From positions 357,227-421,226 of the forward strand of contig NZ_DAOKYX010000001.1 of the NCBI RefSeq assembly GCF_035325945.1: a stretch of DNA of 64,000 nt, in the 5' to 3' direction. The notes beneath the pieces were generated by a model. The model was not told the origin of the DNA. It did not search any database and saw only the letters and a program-made list of their open reading frames with translations. Below, in pieces: positions 26,028 to 34,821 of the stretch. A program made the position numbers and the translations under genes. The stretch is from Parvibaculum sp035325945 (GTDB lineage Bacteria > Pseudomonadota > Alphaproteobacteria > Parvibaculales > Parvibaculaceae). Numbering within the stretch: position 1 is the stretch's first letter; every line of letters starts with the position of its first letter.

Positions 26028-26365
26028 GCCGATCCCCAATCGATGTTCCATGCGCGGCGCCGGCCTCGACGCCTTCATTGATCAGAGTGCCGACATTGCC
26101 AGTCCCGTTCAAGAGCGCCATTGTGGGGGCGCGGCCGCACGGCGATACCCAATTCGATCCGCATTCCGCATAATGTTGGCAGTTTGGTAAGCGTTCCTGT
26201 CGTTAAATGCGCTCACACATGGGGAAACGCCGGTGCCCGTTGGCGCGCCCCCTCATCTGGGGATTATGTTCCCCGAGGAACGAAGAGCCGCCACATGGCA
26301 AAATTCCTGTCCCTCACCAACGCCCCCGGGCGAGACATTCCGCGCTGCGGGAGCGGTCCTCGGAC
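26028..26365. other. Divergent gap between H1-like gene and hydrolase
   Basis: A gene-free 338-base stretch. It contains the short hairpin GGGGATTATGTTCCCC near 26261-26276 and a less GC-rich patch (TAATGTTGGCAGTTTGGTAAGCG near 26172-26194) that could be promoter sequence. Nothing else is identifiable. Confidence 0.45.
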
Positions 26366-27238
26366 ATGAACGCCGGAGACAGAACGCGCATGGATGACGG
26401 CACTCCCGGCGAACGGACGATCATGCTCGTTCACGGCATGTGGAGCGGCCCGCATGTCTGGGAGAATTTCCGGGCCTATTTCGAGGCGAGCGGCTACAGG
26501 GTCGTGACGCCGACGCTGCGCCACCATGACGTCGCGCCCGGCGCGCCCGTGAACCCGGCTCTCGCCACGACGAGCCTTGCTCATTACGCGGACGATCTCG
26601 AAGCCGGCATCCGCGCGCTTGGCGTCAGGCCGTTCGTCGTCGGCCATTCGATGGGCGGGCTTCTCGTCCAGATGCTTGCCGCGCGAGGGCTTGCGCGTGG
26701 CGCGGCGCTTCTTGCTTCCGCCCATTGCGCGCCTGTCTTCGCGCTCGATCCCATGGTCGCATGGTTCTTCCGTCGGGCGTTTCTCACGCCTTTCTGGCGG
26801 AGGACGCAGCTTCCCACCTACGACACCATGCGCTGGGGCGCGCTCAACGGCCTCGACGAGGAGGAGGCGCGCAGGCTTTACGCGACACTCATACCGGAAT
26901 CAGGCCGGTGCCTCGCCGAAATGGCCTTCTGGTATCTCGACCGGCGGCGCGCCGCCCATGTCGATGCGAGCAAGGTCACTTGTCCGCTGCTCTTTCTCAC
27001 CGGCAGCGAGGACCGCCTCACTCCCGCGTCCATCGCCTGGTCGACCGCCGACTATTATGGCGGCAAGGCGCGCATCGAATTCCTGCGCGGACGGGCGCAC
27101 TGGCTGCCGAGCGAGCCGGGCTGGGAAGAGATCGCCGCGAGGGTCGAGCGCTTCTTCAGGACGGAAACGCCGCGCTTCCAAATGGAAACGGGCGCAGCCG
27201 AAGCCGCGCCCGAACACTTCCTTCCCATTCCCGCCTGA
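26366..27238 (+). CDS. Alpha/beta hydrolase (lysophospholipase-like)
   Basis: A 290-aa alpha/beta-fold hydrolase. The oxyanion segment LVHGMWSG, nucleophile elbow VGHSMGG (Ser95), acid-loop SEDRLTP and catalytic His in GRAHWLP are all present, so it should be an active esterase or lipase; the substrate is unknown. The ATG at 26366 gives a normal N-terminus, and an upstream in-frame extension to 26207 looks non-coding. It is convergent with the amidohydrolase, five bases apart. Confidence 0.88.
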   Translation: MNAGDRTRMDDGTPGERTIMLVHGMWSGPHVWENFRAYFEASGYRVVTPTLRHHDVAPGAPVNPALATTSLAHYADDLEAGIRALGVRPFVVGHSMGGLLVQMLAARGLARGAALLASAHCAPVFALDPMVAWFFRRAFLTPFWRRTQLPTYDTMRWGALNGLDEEEARRLYATLIPESGRCLAEMAFWYLDRRRAAHVDASKVTCPLLFLTGSEDRLTPASIAWSTADYYGGKARIEFLRGRAHWLPSEPGWEEIAARVERFFRTETPRFQMETGAAEAAPEHFLPIPA

Positions 27239-27243
27239 GCGGA

Positions 27244-28980
27244 CTATTCGGCCGCGCGCAATGCCGGTGCGGGCTGCTCGCCGCGCACGAGCCTGCCCGG
27301 CAGGGCGCCGGTCGGCTCGCCATCGCGATAGATCACCTGGCCGCTGGCGATGGTGACGACATAGCCTTCCGCTTCCTGCATCAGGCGGCGCGCGCCGGAA
27401 GGCAGGTCATAAACCATATGCGGCGGCTTCAGGCGCAGGCGCTCGAAGTCGATCACATTGACGTCTGCCTTGTAGCCCGGCGCGACGACGCCGCGATCCC
27501 TGAGGCCGATGGCCTCCGCGGTGTCCTTCGTCTGGCTCTTCACCACGAAGGGCAGATCGAGCCTTTCGCCGCGCGTGCGGTCGCGGCACCAATGGGTGAG
27601 CATATAGGTCGGCACGCTGACATCGCAGATCGCGCCCACATGCGCGCCACCATCCGACAGGCCGAACAGCGTGTTCGGATTGCGCATCATGGTGAGCGTG
27701 TTGTCGAGGTTGAAGTCGGTGTAGTTGTGCAGCGGGAAGAACAGGAATCCCGTACCGCCATTCGCCGTCAGAATGTCATAGACGATGGCGTCGGGGTTCT
27801 CGCCCGTGGCCTTGGCGCGCGCGGCGATGCTCTCCTCCGGCGCGGGCTCGTAATTCGGCGGATCGCCGAGATCGAACATCTTGTGATAGGCGCCGGCGAG
27901 CGAATTGACGAAGGGGTGGCCCGCCTCCGGCGCCTCCGCGATGAGCTTCGCGCGGAAAGCGGGATCGCTCATCACCGCCACCCGCTCGGCAAGCGGCAGA
28001 TGGGCGATCGCCTGATAGGAAGGCCGCGTGACGAAGGGATGGACCGAGCCCTGAAGGCCGAGCATGAGGCCCACGGGGCGCCCCTGCACCTGCGCCTTGA
28101 TGGGCAGTCCGCGCGATGCCGCGCCATCGAGGCGCCTCATCAGCTCGCGCCACTGATCGGGCATGACGTCGGCCTGCACCATGGAGAAGCTGAGCGGCCG
28201 GCCGGAAACGCGCGTCAGCTCCTCGATGAGGCCGAACTCGTGATCAATCTCGCGGAAATCGGACACCCATTGCAGAACGCCCGTGCCCGCATCGCGCAGT
28301 GCCTCGGCAATGGCGACCATCTCGGCATCGGCGGCGCCGAGCGTCGGCGTGAGGTCGCCGTCGGCCGTCCTGTGCACCATCGTCCGCGTCGTCGAGAAGC
28401 CGATGGCGCCGGCCTCGATCGCCTCGCGCGTCAGGCGCTTCATCTCGGCGATCTCGTCGGCGGTCGCCGGCTCGCGCTTCGCGCCGCGCTCGCCCATGAC
28501 ATAGACGCGCAGCGCGCCATGTGGCACCTGCGTCACGATGTCGATGTCATGCGGCAGCTCCTCGATCGCGTCCATATATTCGGCGAAGCTCTCCCACTCC
28601 CAGGAAAGGCCCTCATGGAGCGCCGCGCCCGGAATATCCTCGACGCCTTCCATGAGGCGGATGAGCGTGTCGTGATCGGTTGAGCGCACGGGCGCGAAAC
28701 CGACGCCGCAATTGCCCATGACGACGGTCGTCGAGCCATGAATGGAGGACGGCGTGACGCGGCTCTCCCATGTCACCTGCCCGTCATAATGGGTGTGAAT
28801 GTCGACCCAGCCGGGCGTAACGAGAAGACCCTTTGCGTCGATCTCCTCGCGGCCCTTCGCCGCCACCCTGCCCACCGCGACGATACGGCCCTTGTCGATC
28901 GCCACATCGGCCTCGCGCGGCGCGCTGCCCGTGCCGTCGACGAGCATTCCGCCTCGAATGACGATATCCACTTCCGTCAT
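27244..28980 (-). CDS. N-acyl-D-amino-acid amidohydrolase family protein (copy 1)
   Basis: A 578-aa metal-dependent amidohydrolase of the D-aminoacylase type, which removes acyl groups from N-acyl-D-amino acids or similar amides. Metal ligands His62 and His64 in VDIHTHYDGQ and Cys91 in GNCGVGF are present, with the late FGLSDGGAHVG motif and the composite domain closing ADVNVIDFERL. A paralogue of the same length lies at 40062-41807. The ATG at 28980 has GGAGGAACGAC upstream. The substrate may not be an amino-acid derivative. Confidence 0.88.
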   Translation of the reverse strand: MTEVDIVIRGGMLVDGTGSAPREADVAIDKGRIVAVGRVAAKGREEIDAKGLLVTPGWVDIHTHYDGQVTWESRVTPSSIHGSTTVVMGNCGVGFAPVRSTDHDTLIRLMEGVEDIPGAALHEGLSWEWESFAEYMDAIEELPHDIDIVTQVPHGALRVYVMGERGAKREPATADEIAEMKRLTREAIEAGAIGFSTTRTMVHRTADGDLTPTLGAADAEMVAIAEALRDAGTGVLQWVSDFREIDHEFGLIEELTRVSGRPLSFSMVQADVMPDQWRELMRRLDGAASRGLPIKAQVQGRPVGLMLGLQGSVHPFVTRPSYQAIAHLPLAERVAVMSDPAFRAKLIAEAPEAGHPFVNSLAGAYHKMFDLGDPPNYEPAPEESIAARAKATGENPDAIVYDILTANGGTGFLFFPLHNYTDFNLDNTLTMMRNPNTLFGLSDGGAHVGAICDVSVPTYMLTHWCRDRTRGERLDLPFVVKSQTKDTAEAIGLRDRGVVAPGYKADVNVIDFERLRLKPPHMVYDLPSGARRLMQEAEGYVVTIASGQVIYRDGEPTGALPGRLVRGEQPAPALRAAE

Positions 28981-29117
28981 GTCGTTCCTCCTGGAGTTTC
29001 AATTTCTTGTTGGGAGGCAGTCTAGACGGGGGAGACGGTCGGGGGAAGACACGCAAATCTCCCCGAACCGGCCGCAAATCCGCCGGATGGACGCGCTGCC
29101 GAATCAGAATCTGCCGA

Positions 29118-30062
29118 TCAGAACCTGAAAGTGATCTTCCCGACCTCGGCCAGCTCCTCGGCCGAAAGCTCCCACTCGCCCGCCTTCACATTCTGCTCGA
29201 CCTGTTCGGGCCCTGTCGCGCCGGCGATGACGCTGCCGACATGGGGTTGCGAGGCGAGCCAGCCGATGGCGAGATCGAGGAGCGAGCGGCCGCGCGCGGC
29301 GGCGAACGCCTCGAGTTTCTCCACGAAGTCGAAATTCTCGTCCGTCAGGATGGCTTTCGCGCGGTCGCCCATGAGGGTGAGGCGACCGTCGCCCGGCCCG
29401 CCGGTCCCACGCCTGTACTTGCCCGTCAGCATGCCGCTCGCCAGCGGGAAGTAGGGAAGAACGCTGGCCCCATAGGCCTTGGCGGCGGGCACAAGCTCCA
29501 GCTCGATCTTGCGGTCGAGGAGGTTGTAATGGTTCTGCGCCGAGATGAACCTTGCGCCGCCCGCCTTGCCGGCCAGATACCACGCCTCGACGAGCTGCCA
29601 GCCCGCGAGATTGGACGAGCCGATATAGCGCACCTTGCCCGAGCGGACGAGATCGTCGAGAGCCGCAAGCGTTTCCTCGACCGGCGTCTCGGGGTCTGGG
29701 AAATGAAGCTGGTAGAGGTCGATATAATCCGTACCAAGACGTTTCAGGCTCGCCTCGACGGCCTGCACGATATAGCGGCGCGAGGCGCCCTTCATATAGT
29801 CGCCATCGCCCATCGGCAGGCCGAACTTCGTCGCGACGACGACATCCTTGCGGCGCTGTCCCAGCGCCTTGCCGAGCATCGTCTCGGAGCCGCCCTTGTT
29901 GCCATAAGCATCGGCCGTGTCGAAGAAGGTGATGCCGAGATCGAGCGCCTTTCCGACCACCGCGTCGGTTGCCGCCTGATCGCATTTCATGCCGAAATTG
30001 TTGCAGCCAAGACCGACGACCGACACCTTGAGGCCCGACCGGCCAAGCACTTTCATGCGCAT
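29118..30062 (-). CDS. Aldo/keto reductase
   Basis: A 314-aa NADPH-dependent aldo/keto reductase. It has the (beta/alpha)8 start LGRSGLKVSVVGLGCNNFG, the catalytic Asp/Tyr region FFDTADAYGN, the catalytic Lys in VVATKFG, DYIDLYQLHFPD and the C-terminal cofactor segment VIAGATGPEQVEQN. Physiological substrate unknown. The ATG at 30062 lies five bases after GGGAGGATGCG; the frame start at 30113 lacks a ribosome site. Confidence 0.92.
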   Translation of the reverse strand: MRMKVLGRSGLKVSVVGLGCNNFGMKCDQAATDAVVGKALDLGITFFDTADAYGNKGGSETMLGKALGQRRKDVVVATKFGLPMGDGDYMKGASRRYIVQAVEASLKRLGTDYIDLYQLHFPDPETPVEETLAALDDLVRSGKVRYIGSSNLAGWQLVEAWYLAGKAGGARFISAQNHYNLLDRKIELELVPAAKAYGASVLPYFPLASGMLTGKYRRGTGGPGDGRLTLMGDRAKAILTDENFDFVEKLEAFAAARGRSLLDLAIGWLASQPHVGSVIAGATGPEQVEQNVKAGEWELSAEELAEVGKITFRF

Positions 30063-30182
30063 CGCATCCTCCCGAAATTTCTCACGACCGAACCGGATGC
30101 AGCATAGCGCCATTGGCCCCGGCCTGCGCTAACAGGGCTGTCAGCAATGGCACATGCGGCGCAATTGCACCCCTTGGGCAAA

Positions 30183-30216
30183 TTGACTAGACTCCCGGCC
30201 TAGGGGAATTACCCTA
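30183..30216 (+). promoter_or_regulatory. Promoter and palindrome upstream of the LLM enzyme
   Basis: TTGACT at 30183 resembles a -35 box, and TAGGG-GAATTA-CCCTA (30201-30216) is a perfect 5-bp inverted repeat in the -10 area. It lies about 90 bases upstream of the LLM gene start, making it a candidate operator site for an unidentified regulator. Confidence 0.5.
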
Positions 30217-30303
30217 AAAACGAGGACGGGCCGCAACAGACCCGAAAACGGGCGTGCTCCCCCGGGGCAAGCGGACCGGGCCTGTCTCAGGAGGAGGAGA
30301 CGC

Positions 30304-31572
30304 ATGAAGTTCACATGGTTCAATCTGATGCCATGGCCCTATCTGCCGGACGACTTCCGCGAGAAGTACCGCTCGGTCTGGGTCGACATTCCCTCGAAGC
30401 TCTTCGATCCGGCGAAGAGCCATGAGGTCTACAATACTCATATCGACCTGCTCGAATATGCCGCGACGCTCGGCTTCGACGGCATCGGCGTCAACGAGCA
30501 CCACCAGAACGGCTACGGCATCATGCCGTCTCCGAACATCATCGCGGCGGGGCTTGCCCGGCGCACGAAGGATGTCGGCATTGTCGTACTCGGCAACTCG
30601 ATCGCGCTCTACAATCCGCCGGTGCGCGTCGCCGAGGAATTCGCCATGCTCGACTGCATCTCGGGCGGTCGCCTCGTCGCCGGCTTCCCGGTCGGCACGT
30701 CGATGGACACGAACTATTGCTACGGCCAGATCCCGGCGCTGACGCGCGAGAAATATCAGGAAGCGCACGACCTCATCATGCGCGCCTGGCACGATCCCGA
30801 GCCCTTCGCCTTCAACGGCCGCTACAACAAGCTCCGGCATGTGAACATCTGGCCGCGCCCGATCCAGCAGCCCAATCCGCCGATCCACATTCCCGGTGGC
30901 GGCTCGGTCGAGACCTACGACTTCTGCATCGACAACACCTACTCCTATTCCTACCTCTCCTTCTCGGGCTATATCCGCGCGCGCGCCCTCCTGCAGGGCT
31001 ATTGGGACCGCGTCGCCCAGCGCAACGCGCCCGACACCTCGCCCTATCGCGCAGGCTTCGCCCAGACGATCTGCGTCGCCGAGACGGATGAGGAAGCCGA
31101 GCGGCTCTACTCGGAGCATGTGAGCTACTTCTACAATCGCTGTCTCCACGTCTATCCGGGCTTTGCCGACGCGCCGGGCTACCGCACGATCAAGACGATC
31201 CAGACCGGCGCTCTCTCGCAATATGCGCCGCCCATCGGCGGCTATGCGTCGCTCACCTGGAAGGACCTCGTCGAGCAGGGTCACGTCATCGCCGGCAGCC
31301 CCGAAACGGTGCGCCAGCGCATGGAAGAGCTCATCAAGGGCCTCCATGTCGGCAACATCTTCTGCCTGCTGCATGTCGGCGACATGCCGAGAGACAAGTG
31401 CATGTATTCGACCCGCCTCTTCGCCGAGAAGGTCATGCCGAAACTCCGCAATATGTTCCCCGAACATGCCGATGACGGACGTTTCTGGTGCAAGCCGCTG
31501 GCGAAGCAGGTAACGCCGGGCAACCTGCCGAGCGAAGCGGCGGTGGCGGCGATGGTGGGAGGAAAAGACTGA
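30304..31572 (+). CDS. LLM-class flavin-dependent oxidoreductase
   Basis: A 422-aa bacterial-luciferase-like monooxygenase using reduced flavin. It begins MKFTWFNLMPWPYLP and has GVNEHHQNGYGIMPSPN, LGNSIALYNPPVRVAEEFAMLD and GRLVAGFPVGT, typical of the LLM family. Overlap with the next gene (TGATG) couples it to an alpha/beta hydrolase, a common pairing in ring-cleavage or ester-forming degradation routes. Substrate unknown. The ribosome site is AGGAGGAGGAG just before the ATG. Confidence 0.92.
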   Translation: MKFTWFNLMPWPYLPDDFREKYRSVWVDIPSKLFDPAKSHEVYNTHIDLLEYAATLGFDGIGVNEHHQNGYGIMPSPNIIAAGLARRTKDVGIVVLGNSIALYNPPVRVAEEFAMLDCISGGRLVAGFPVGTSMDTNYCYGQIPALTREKYQEAHDLIMRAWHDPEPFAFNGRYNKLRHVNIWPRPIQQPNPPIHIPGGGSVETYDFCIDNTYSYSYLSFSGYIRARALLQGYWDRVAQRNAPDTSPYRAGFAQTICVAETDEEAERLYSEHVSYFYNRCLHVYPGFADAPGYRTIKTIQTGALSQYAPPIGGYASLTWKDLVEQGHVIAGSPETVRQRMEELIKGLHVGNIFCLLHVGDMPRDKCMYSTRLFAEKVMPKLRNMFPEHADDGRFWCKPLAKQVTPGNLPSEAAVAAMVGGKD

Positions 31573-32348
31573 TGGAAACGAAAACCGTCAAGACGCAACA
31601 CGCGCCCGTTCGCTATTTCGAGGGCGGAAAGGGCGCGCCGCTCGTCTATCTCCATGGCGCGGGCGGCGTCACTGCCGAGGATCCGCTCCTCAACAAGCTC
31701 GCGGAGAGCCATCACGTCTTCGCGCCGCTGCTGCCGGGCTATGGCGATTCGGAGGAATGCGGCGAAATCCGCGACATGCTGGACTTCACGCTGCACACGG
31801 CGGATGTCGTCGAGGCTCTCGGGCTCAAGGACCCGATCCTTGTCGGCCATTCCATGGGCGGCATGATCGCCGCCGAGATGGCCGCCATCGCGCCCAACGA
31901 CTTCTCGCGCCTCGGCCTCATCTGCCCGGCGGGTCTCTGGCTCGACGATCATCCGATCCCCGATCTCTTCGCCATGCTGCCCTATGAGATGCCGCAATAT
32001 CTCTTCCACGATGTGGAGGCGGGCACGAAGCTCATGACGGCGGGCGTCGCGCTCGACGATCCTGAATGGCTCAAGGGCTTCCTCGTGCAGAACGCCCGGC
32101 AGATGGGCATGGCGGGCAAGATCCTCTTCCCCATCCCCGAGCGCGGCCTTTCGCAGCGCCTCTACCGCATCAAGGCGAAGACGGTGCTCGTCTGGGGTGA
32201 CAGCGACAGGCTCATTCCGCCGGCCTATGCCCATGCCTGGAAGAAGGCGATCAGGGGCGCGGAACTCGTCTCCATCCCGGAGGCGAGCCACATGGTGACG
32301 CTGGAAAAGACCGCCCAGGTCGCCGCCGCGCTCGCCAGGCTCGGATAG
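31572..32348 (+). CDS. Alpha/beta hydrolase coupled to LLM monooxygenase
   Basis: A 258-aa hydrolase resembling meta-cleavage product hydrolases. It contains YLHGAGG, the nucleophile elbow VGHSMGG (Ser94), the acid region WGDSDRLIPP and the His in EASHMVTLE. Its ATG overlaps the stop of the flavin oxidoreductase (TGATG), so both proteins probably act consecutively on one substrate. A strong terminator ends the unit at 32407-32436. Confidence 0.9.
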   Translation: METKTVKTQHAPVRYFEGGKGAPLVYLHGAGGVTAEDPLLNKLAESHHVFAPLLPGYGDSEECGEIRDMLDFTLHTADVVEALGLKDPILVGHSMGGMIAAEMAAIAPNDFSRLGLICPAGLWLDDHPIPDLFAMLPYEMPQYLFHDVEAGTKLMTAGVALDDPEWLKGFLVQNARQMGMAGKILFPIPERGLSQRLYRIKAKTVLVWGDSDRLIPPAYAHAWKKAIRGAELVSIPEASHMVTLEKTAQVAAALARLG

Positions 32349-32406
32349 CCGGACACGACATCGACATTCGGCGTCACATAACAAGAAACGGACGTTGGAT
32401 AGGAGC

Positions 32407-32436
32407 GAAGGGCCGTCCCGAAAGGGACGGCCCTTC
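32407..32436. terminator. Bidirectional hairpin terminator
   Basis: GAAGGGCCGTCCC (32407-32419), GAAA tetraloop, and its perfect complement GGGACGGCCCTTC (32424-32436) form a 13-bp stem. It lies between the convergent hydrolase and MAPEG genes. The T-tract is weak, but the stability suggests a terminator for both. Confidence 0.85.
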
Positions 32437-32456
32437 TGCTTTGCGGCGCACTCCTT

Positions 32457-32864
32457 TCAGAGATGCGTCGCGATGGCCGCCATCACCAGCGCGATGAGAT
32501 CGCCGACGACGAGAATTCCCGTGGCGATGATGCCGATGCTGAAGCCCAGCTCGCGCTTTTCGGCGGCCTTGTAATAACCGCGCGCGTAAATGACCCGGCC
32601 GATCGGGTAGAAGATGCCGACAAGCGCCGCCCAGAGATCGCCGATGGTGAGCGCGAAAAGCCAGAGCGCGGGCAGGAAGAGCACGAGACCTTCCAGCGTG
32701 TTCTCATGCACGCGGATGACACGCATGAGTTCGTCCGGCCCGCTCATCGCGGGCGCGGGCACCTTGTGCCGGCCGCGGGCCCGGCCGACCTGGAGGGCCA
32801 TCCAGAAATAGACGAAGAGTGCGAGAAGGGTCACAAGACCCGTATGCGGATAGGCGAATGACAT
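32457..32864 (-). CDS. MAPEG-family membrane protein
   Basis: A 135-aa four-helix membrane protein of the MAPEG superfamily (glutathione- and eicosanoid-related membrane proteins). Diagnostic sequence is RVHENTLEGLVLFLPALWLF, followed by GIFYPIGRVIYARGYYKA. Bacterial members often have glutathione transferase or peroxidase activity, although this is not shown for this one. The ribosome site is GGGGGAG before the ATG. It lies next to the first N gap. Confidence 0.9.
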   Translation of the reverse strand: MSFAYPHTGLVTLLALFVYFWMALQVGRARGRHKVPAPAMSGPDELMRVIRVHENTLEGLVLFLPALWLFALTIGDLWAALVGIFYPIGRVIYARGYYKAAEKRELGFSIGIIATGILVVGDLIALVMAAIATHL

Positions 32865-32960
32865 GCGTTGCTCCCCCTGAGCCTTTTCGATGGAACGAGG
32901 TTACACGGCTGGCCGCGCGCCCCCAAGAGCCATGCGGGGGCGGGCAAATGGGCTCCCGGC

Positions 32961-33170
32961 GCGGCCCACCCTCTCAGATCTTCTTCTCGCCCTGCCAGTA
33001 GCGGTCGCGCACCGANNNNNNNNNNNNNNNNNNNNNNNNNNNNNNNNNNNNNNNNNNNNNNNNNNNNNNNNNNNNNNNNNNNNNNNNNNNNNNNNNNNNN
33101 NNNNNNNNNNNNNNNGCGGCCCACCCTCTCAGATCTTCTTCTCGCCCTGCCAGTAGCGGTCGCGCACCGA
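32961..33170. other. Assembly gap flanked by identical 55-bp ends
   Basis: 100 N (33016-33115) lie between two copies of the same 55 bases, 32961-33015 and 33116-33170. The exact 55-bp identity equals a typical assembler k-mer length, so the two contigs overlap there. The true sequence probably lacks both the N run and one copy. The repeat is therefore not biological, and the acyl-CoA ligase stop (33129-33131) lies intact in the right copy. Confidence 0.9.
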
Positions 33171-34712
33171 GCGCCGCACGATCTTGCCCGAGGGCATGCG
33201 CGGCAGATCGTCGGTGAAATCGACCGAGCGTGGGCGCTTGTAGCCCGGCAGGCGCTCGGCGGCGAAGGTGAGAAGCTCTGCCTTGAGCGCGTCGCCAGGC
33301 TCGACCCCCTCATTGAGCTGCACGACCGCCTTGATCTCCTCGCCCCATTCCTCATTGGGCACGCCGACGACGGCGACGTCATAGACGGCGGGGTGCTTCA
33401 GGATCTCCTCGTCGATTTCCGCCGGGTAGATATTGACGCCGCCCGAGATGATGACCTCGGCGCTGCGCCCGGTGAGGAAGAGGAAGCCGTCGGCGTCGAG
33501 ATAGCCCATGTCGCCCATGGTGAAGTAGTCGCCGCGATAAGCGCCCTCGGTCTTCTCCGGCGCCTTGAAATATTCGAAGCGGCCCTGCGCGGGCGCCTGA
33601 AAATAGATGGTGCCGACCTGATCGGGCCCGAGCGCGCTCCCCTCCTCGTCCACCACCTTCATGACGACGCCGGGAAGCGGCTTGCCGACCGTTCCCTTCT
33701 TCCCCAGCCATTCATGACTGTCGACGAAAATGCCGCCGCCCTCCGTCGCCGCGTAATATTCGAACAGGATGGGGCCGAGCCATTCGATCGAGCGTTCCTT
33801 CACATGCGCCGGGCATGGAGCCGCGCCATGCAGCACCCAGCGCAGGCTCGAATAATCGTATTTCTGCCGCAGCTCGGGCGCGAGGCTCAGCATGCGGTGG
33901 AGCATGGTCGGCACCACATGGGTGTGGGTGATGCGGTGCTTCTCGACGAGGCGCAGCGTGTCCTCGGCGTCCCATTTGTCCATCAGCACACAGCCGACGC
34001 CGGCATTGAGCGGGAAGTTGAGATTGAGCGCCAGCGGCGCCGCGTGATAGAGCGGCCCGGTGACGAGCGCCATGTCCTCGCCGGGGCGGAATTGCGCCGT
34101 CTCCGCGAGCTTCGCGTTGAGCGGCGTCACGGGCGGCGCCTCGCGCCGGAAAACGCCCTTCGGATGGCCGGTCGTGCCGGAGGTGTACATCATCTGCGTG
34201 CCGAGCACGGGATTGTCGATGTCGTGCCCGGCCTCCGCCTCGACCATGGCGTCGTAAGCGGCGAAGCCCGGAATCTCTCCGCCGACGGAAAGCCTGATCG
34301 TGGCGAGCGGCGACATGTGGGCCGCCTCCTGCGCGCTCGCCGCAAAGCGCATATCGGCGACCAGCGCCTTCGCCTCGCAATTATCGACGATATAGCCGAC
34401 CTCGGAGCCCTTGAGGTGCCAGTTGATCGGCGTCAGCCGGAAGCCGCCACGCTGGCAGGCGGCCACCACCTCTGCGAATTCCGGGCGGTTGGAACAGAGA
34501 AGCGCCACCGCATCGCCGGGTTTGAGCCCCGCGCCGCGCAGGGCGCGCACGAGGCGGTTCGCCCGCGCATTGAGTTCGCCATAGCTCCGCCCGCCCGCCT
34601 GCGAAACGATCGCCAGCCTGTCAGGCGCCTGCGCCGCATGCCAGGCGATGAGCATGCCCTTCGCCTGTGCTTCCTCCCTGCTCATGCGAGCCGCCGTTCC
34701 AGCAACATTCAT
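33129..34712 (-). CDS. AMP-forming acyl-CoA ligase
   Basis: A 527-aa adenylate-forming enzyme that activates a fatty or aromatic acid to its CoA thioester using ATP. The AMP signature MMYTSGTTGHPKG, FEYYAATEGGG, YFTMGDMGYLDADGFLFLTGR and the C-terminal lysine region PRMPSGKIVRR are all intact. The ATG at 34712 lies six bases after GGGGAGG; upstream ATGs at 34718 and 34727 are possible but worse placed. It is divergent from the LpxR-like gene. The 3' end lies inside the duplicated gap flank. Confidence 0.92.
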   Translation of the reverse strand: MNVAGTAARMSREEAQAKGMLIAWHAAQAPDRLAIVSQAGGRSYGELNARANRLVRALRGAGLKPGDAVALLCSNRPEFAEVVAACQRGGFRLTPINWHLKGSEVGYIVDNCEAKALVADMRFAASAQEAAHMSPLATIRLSVGGEIPGFAAYDAMVEAEAGHDIDNPVLGTQMMYTSGTTGHPKGVFRREAPPVTPLNAKLAETAQFRPGEDMALVTGPLYHAAPLALNLNFPLNAGVGCVLMDKWDAEDTLRLVEKHRITHTHVVPTMLHRMLSLAPELRQKYDYSSLRWVLHGAAPCPAHVKERSIEWLGPILFEYYAATEGGGIFVDSHEWLGKKGTVGKPLPGVVMKVVDEEGSALGPDQVGTIYFQAPAQGRFEYFKAPEKTEGAYRGDYFTMGDMGYLDADGFLFLTGRSAEVIISGGVNIYPAEIDEEILKHPAVYDVAVVGVPNEEWGEEIKAVVQLNEGVEPGDALKAELLTFAAERLPGYKRPRSVDFTDDLPRMPSGKIVRRSVRDRYWQGEKKI

Positions 34713-34821
34713 GGTCATCCTCCCCATTTGCGGTTTCATGTTATTTTCTCCCGCGCAACCATTGGACAGCGGCCGGTTTCCTGCCGTCAAGCTCTCCTCC
34801 GAAAGACCACTGGACTCCGGT

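Noticed and set aside
32961..33170. Direct 55-bp repeat as an attachment site or transposon target
   Set aside because: It is found only at the two N gaps, each with its own different 55 bases, which is the mark of overlapping contigs.
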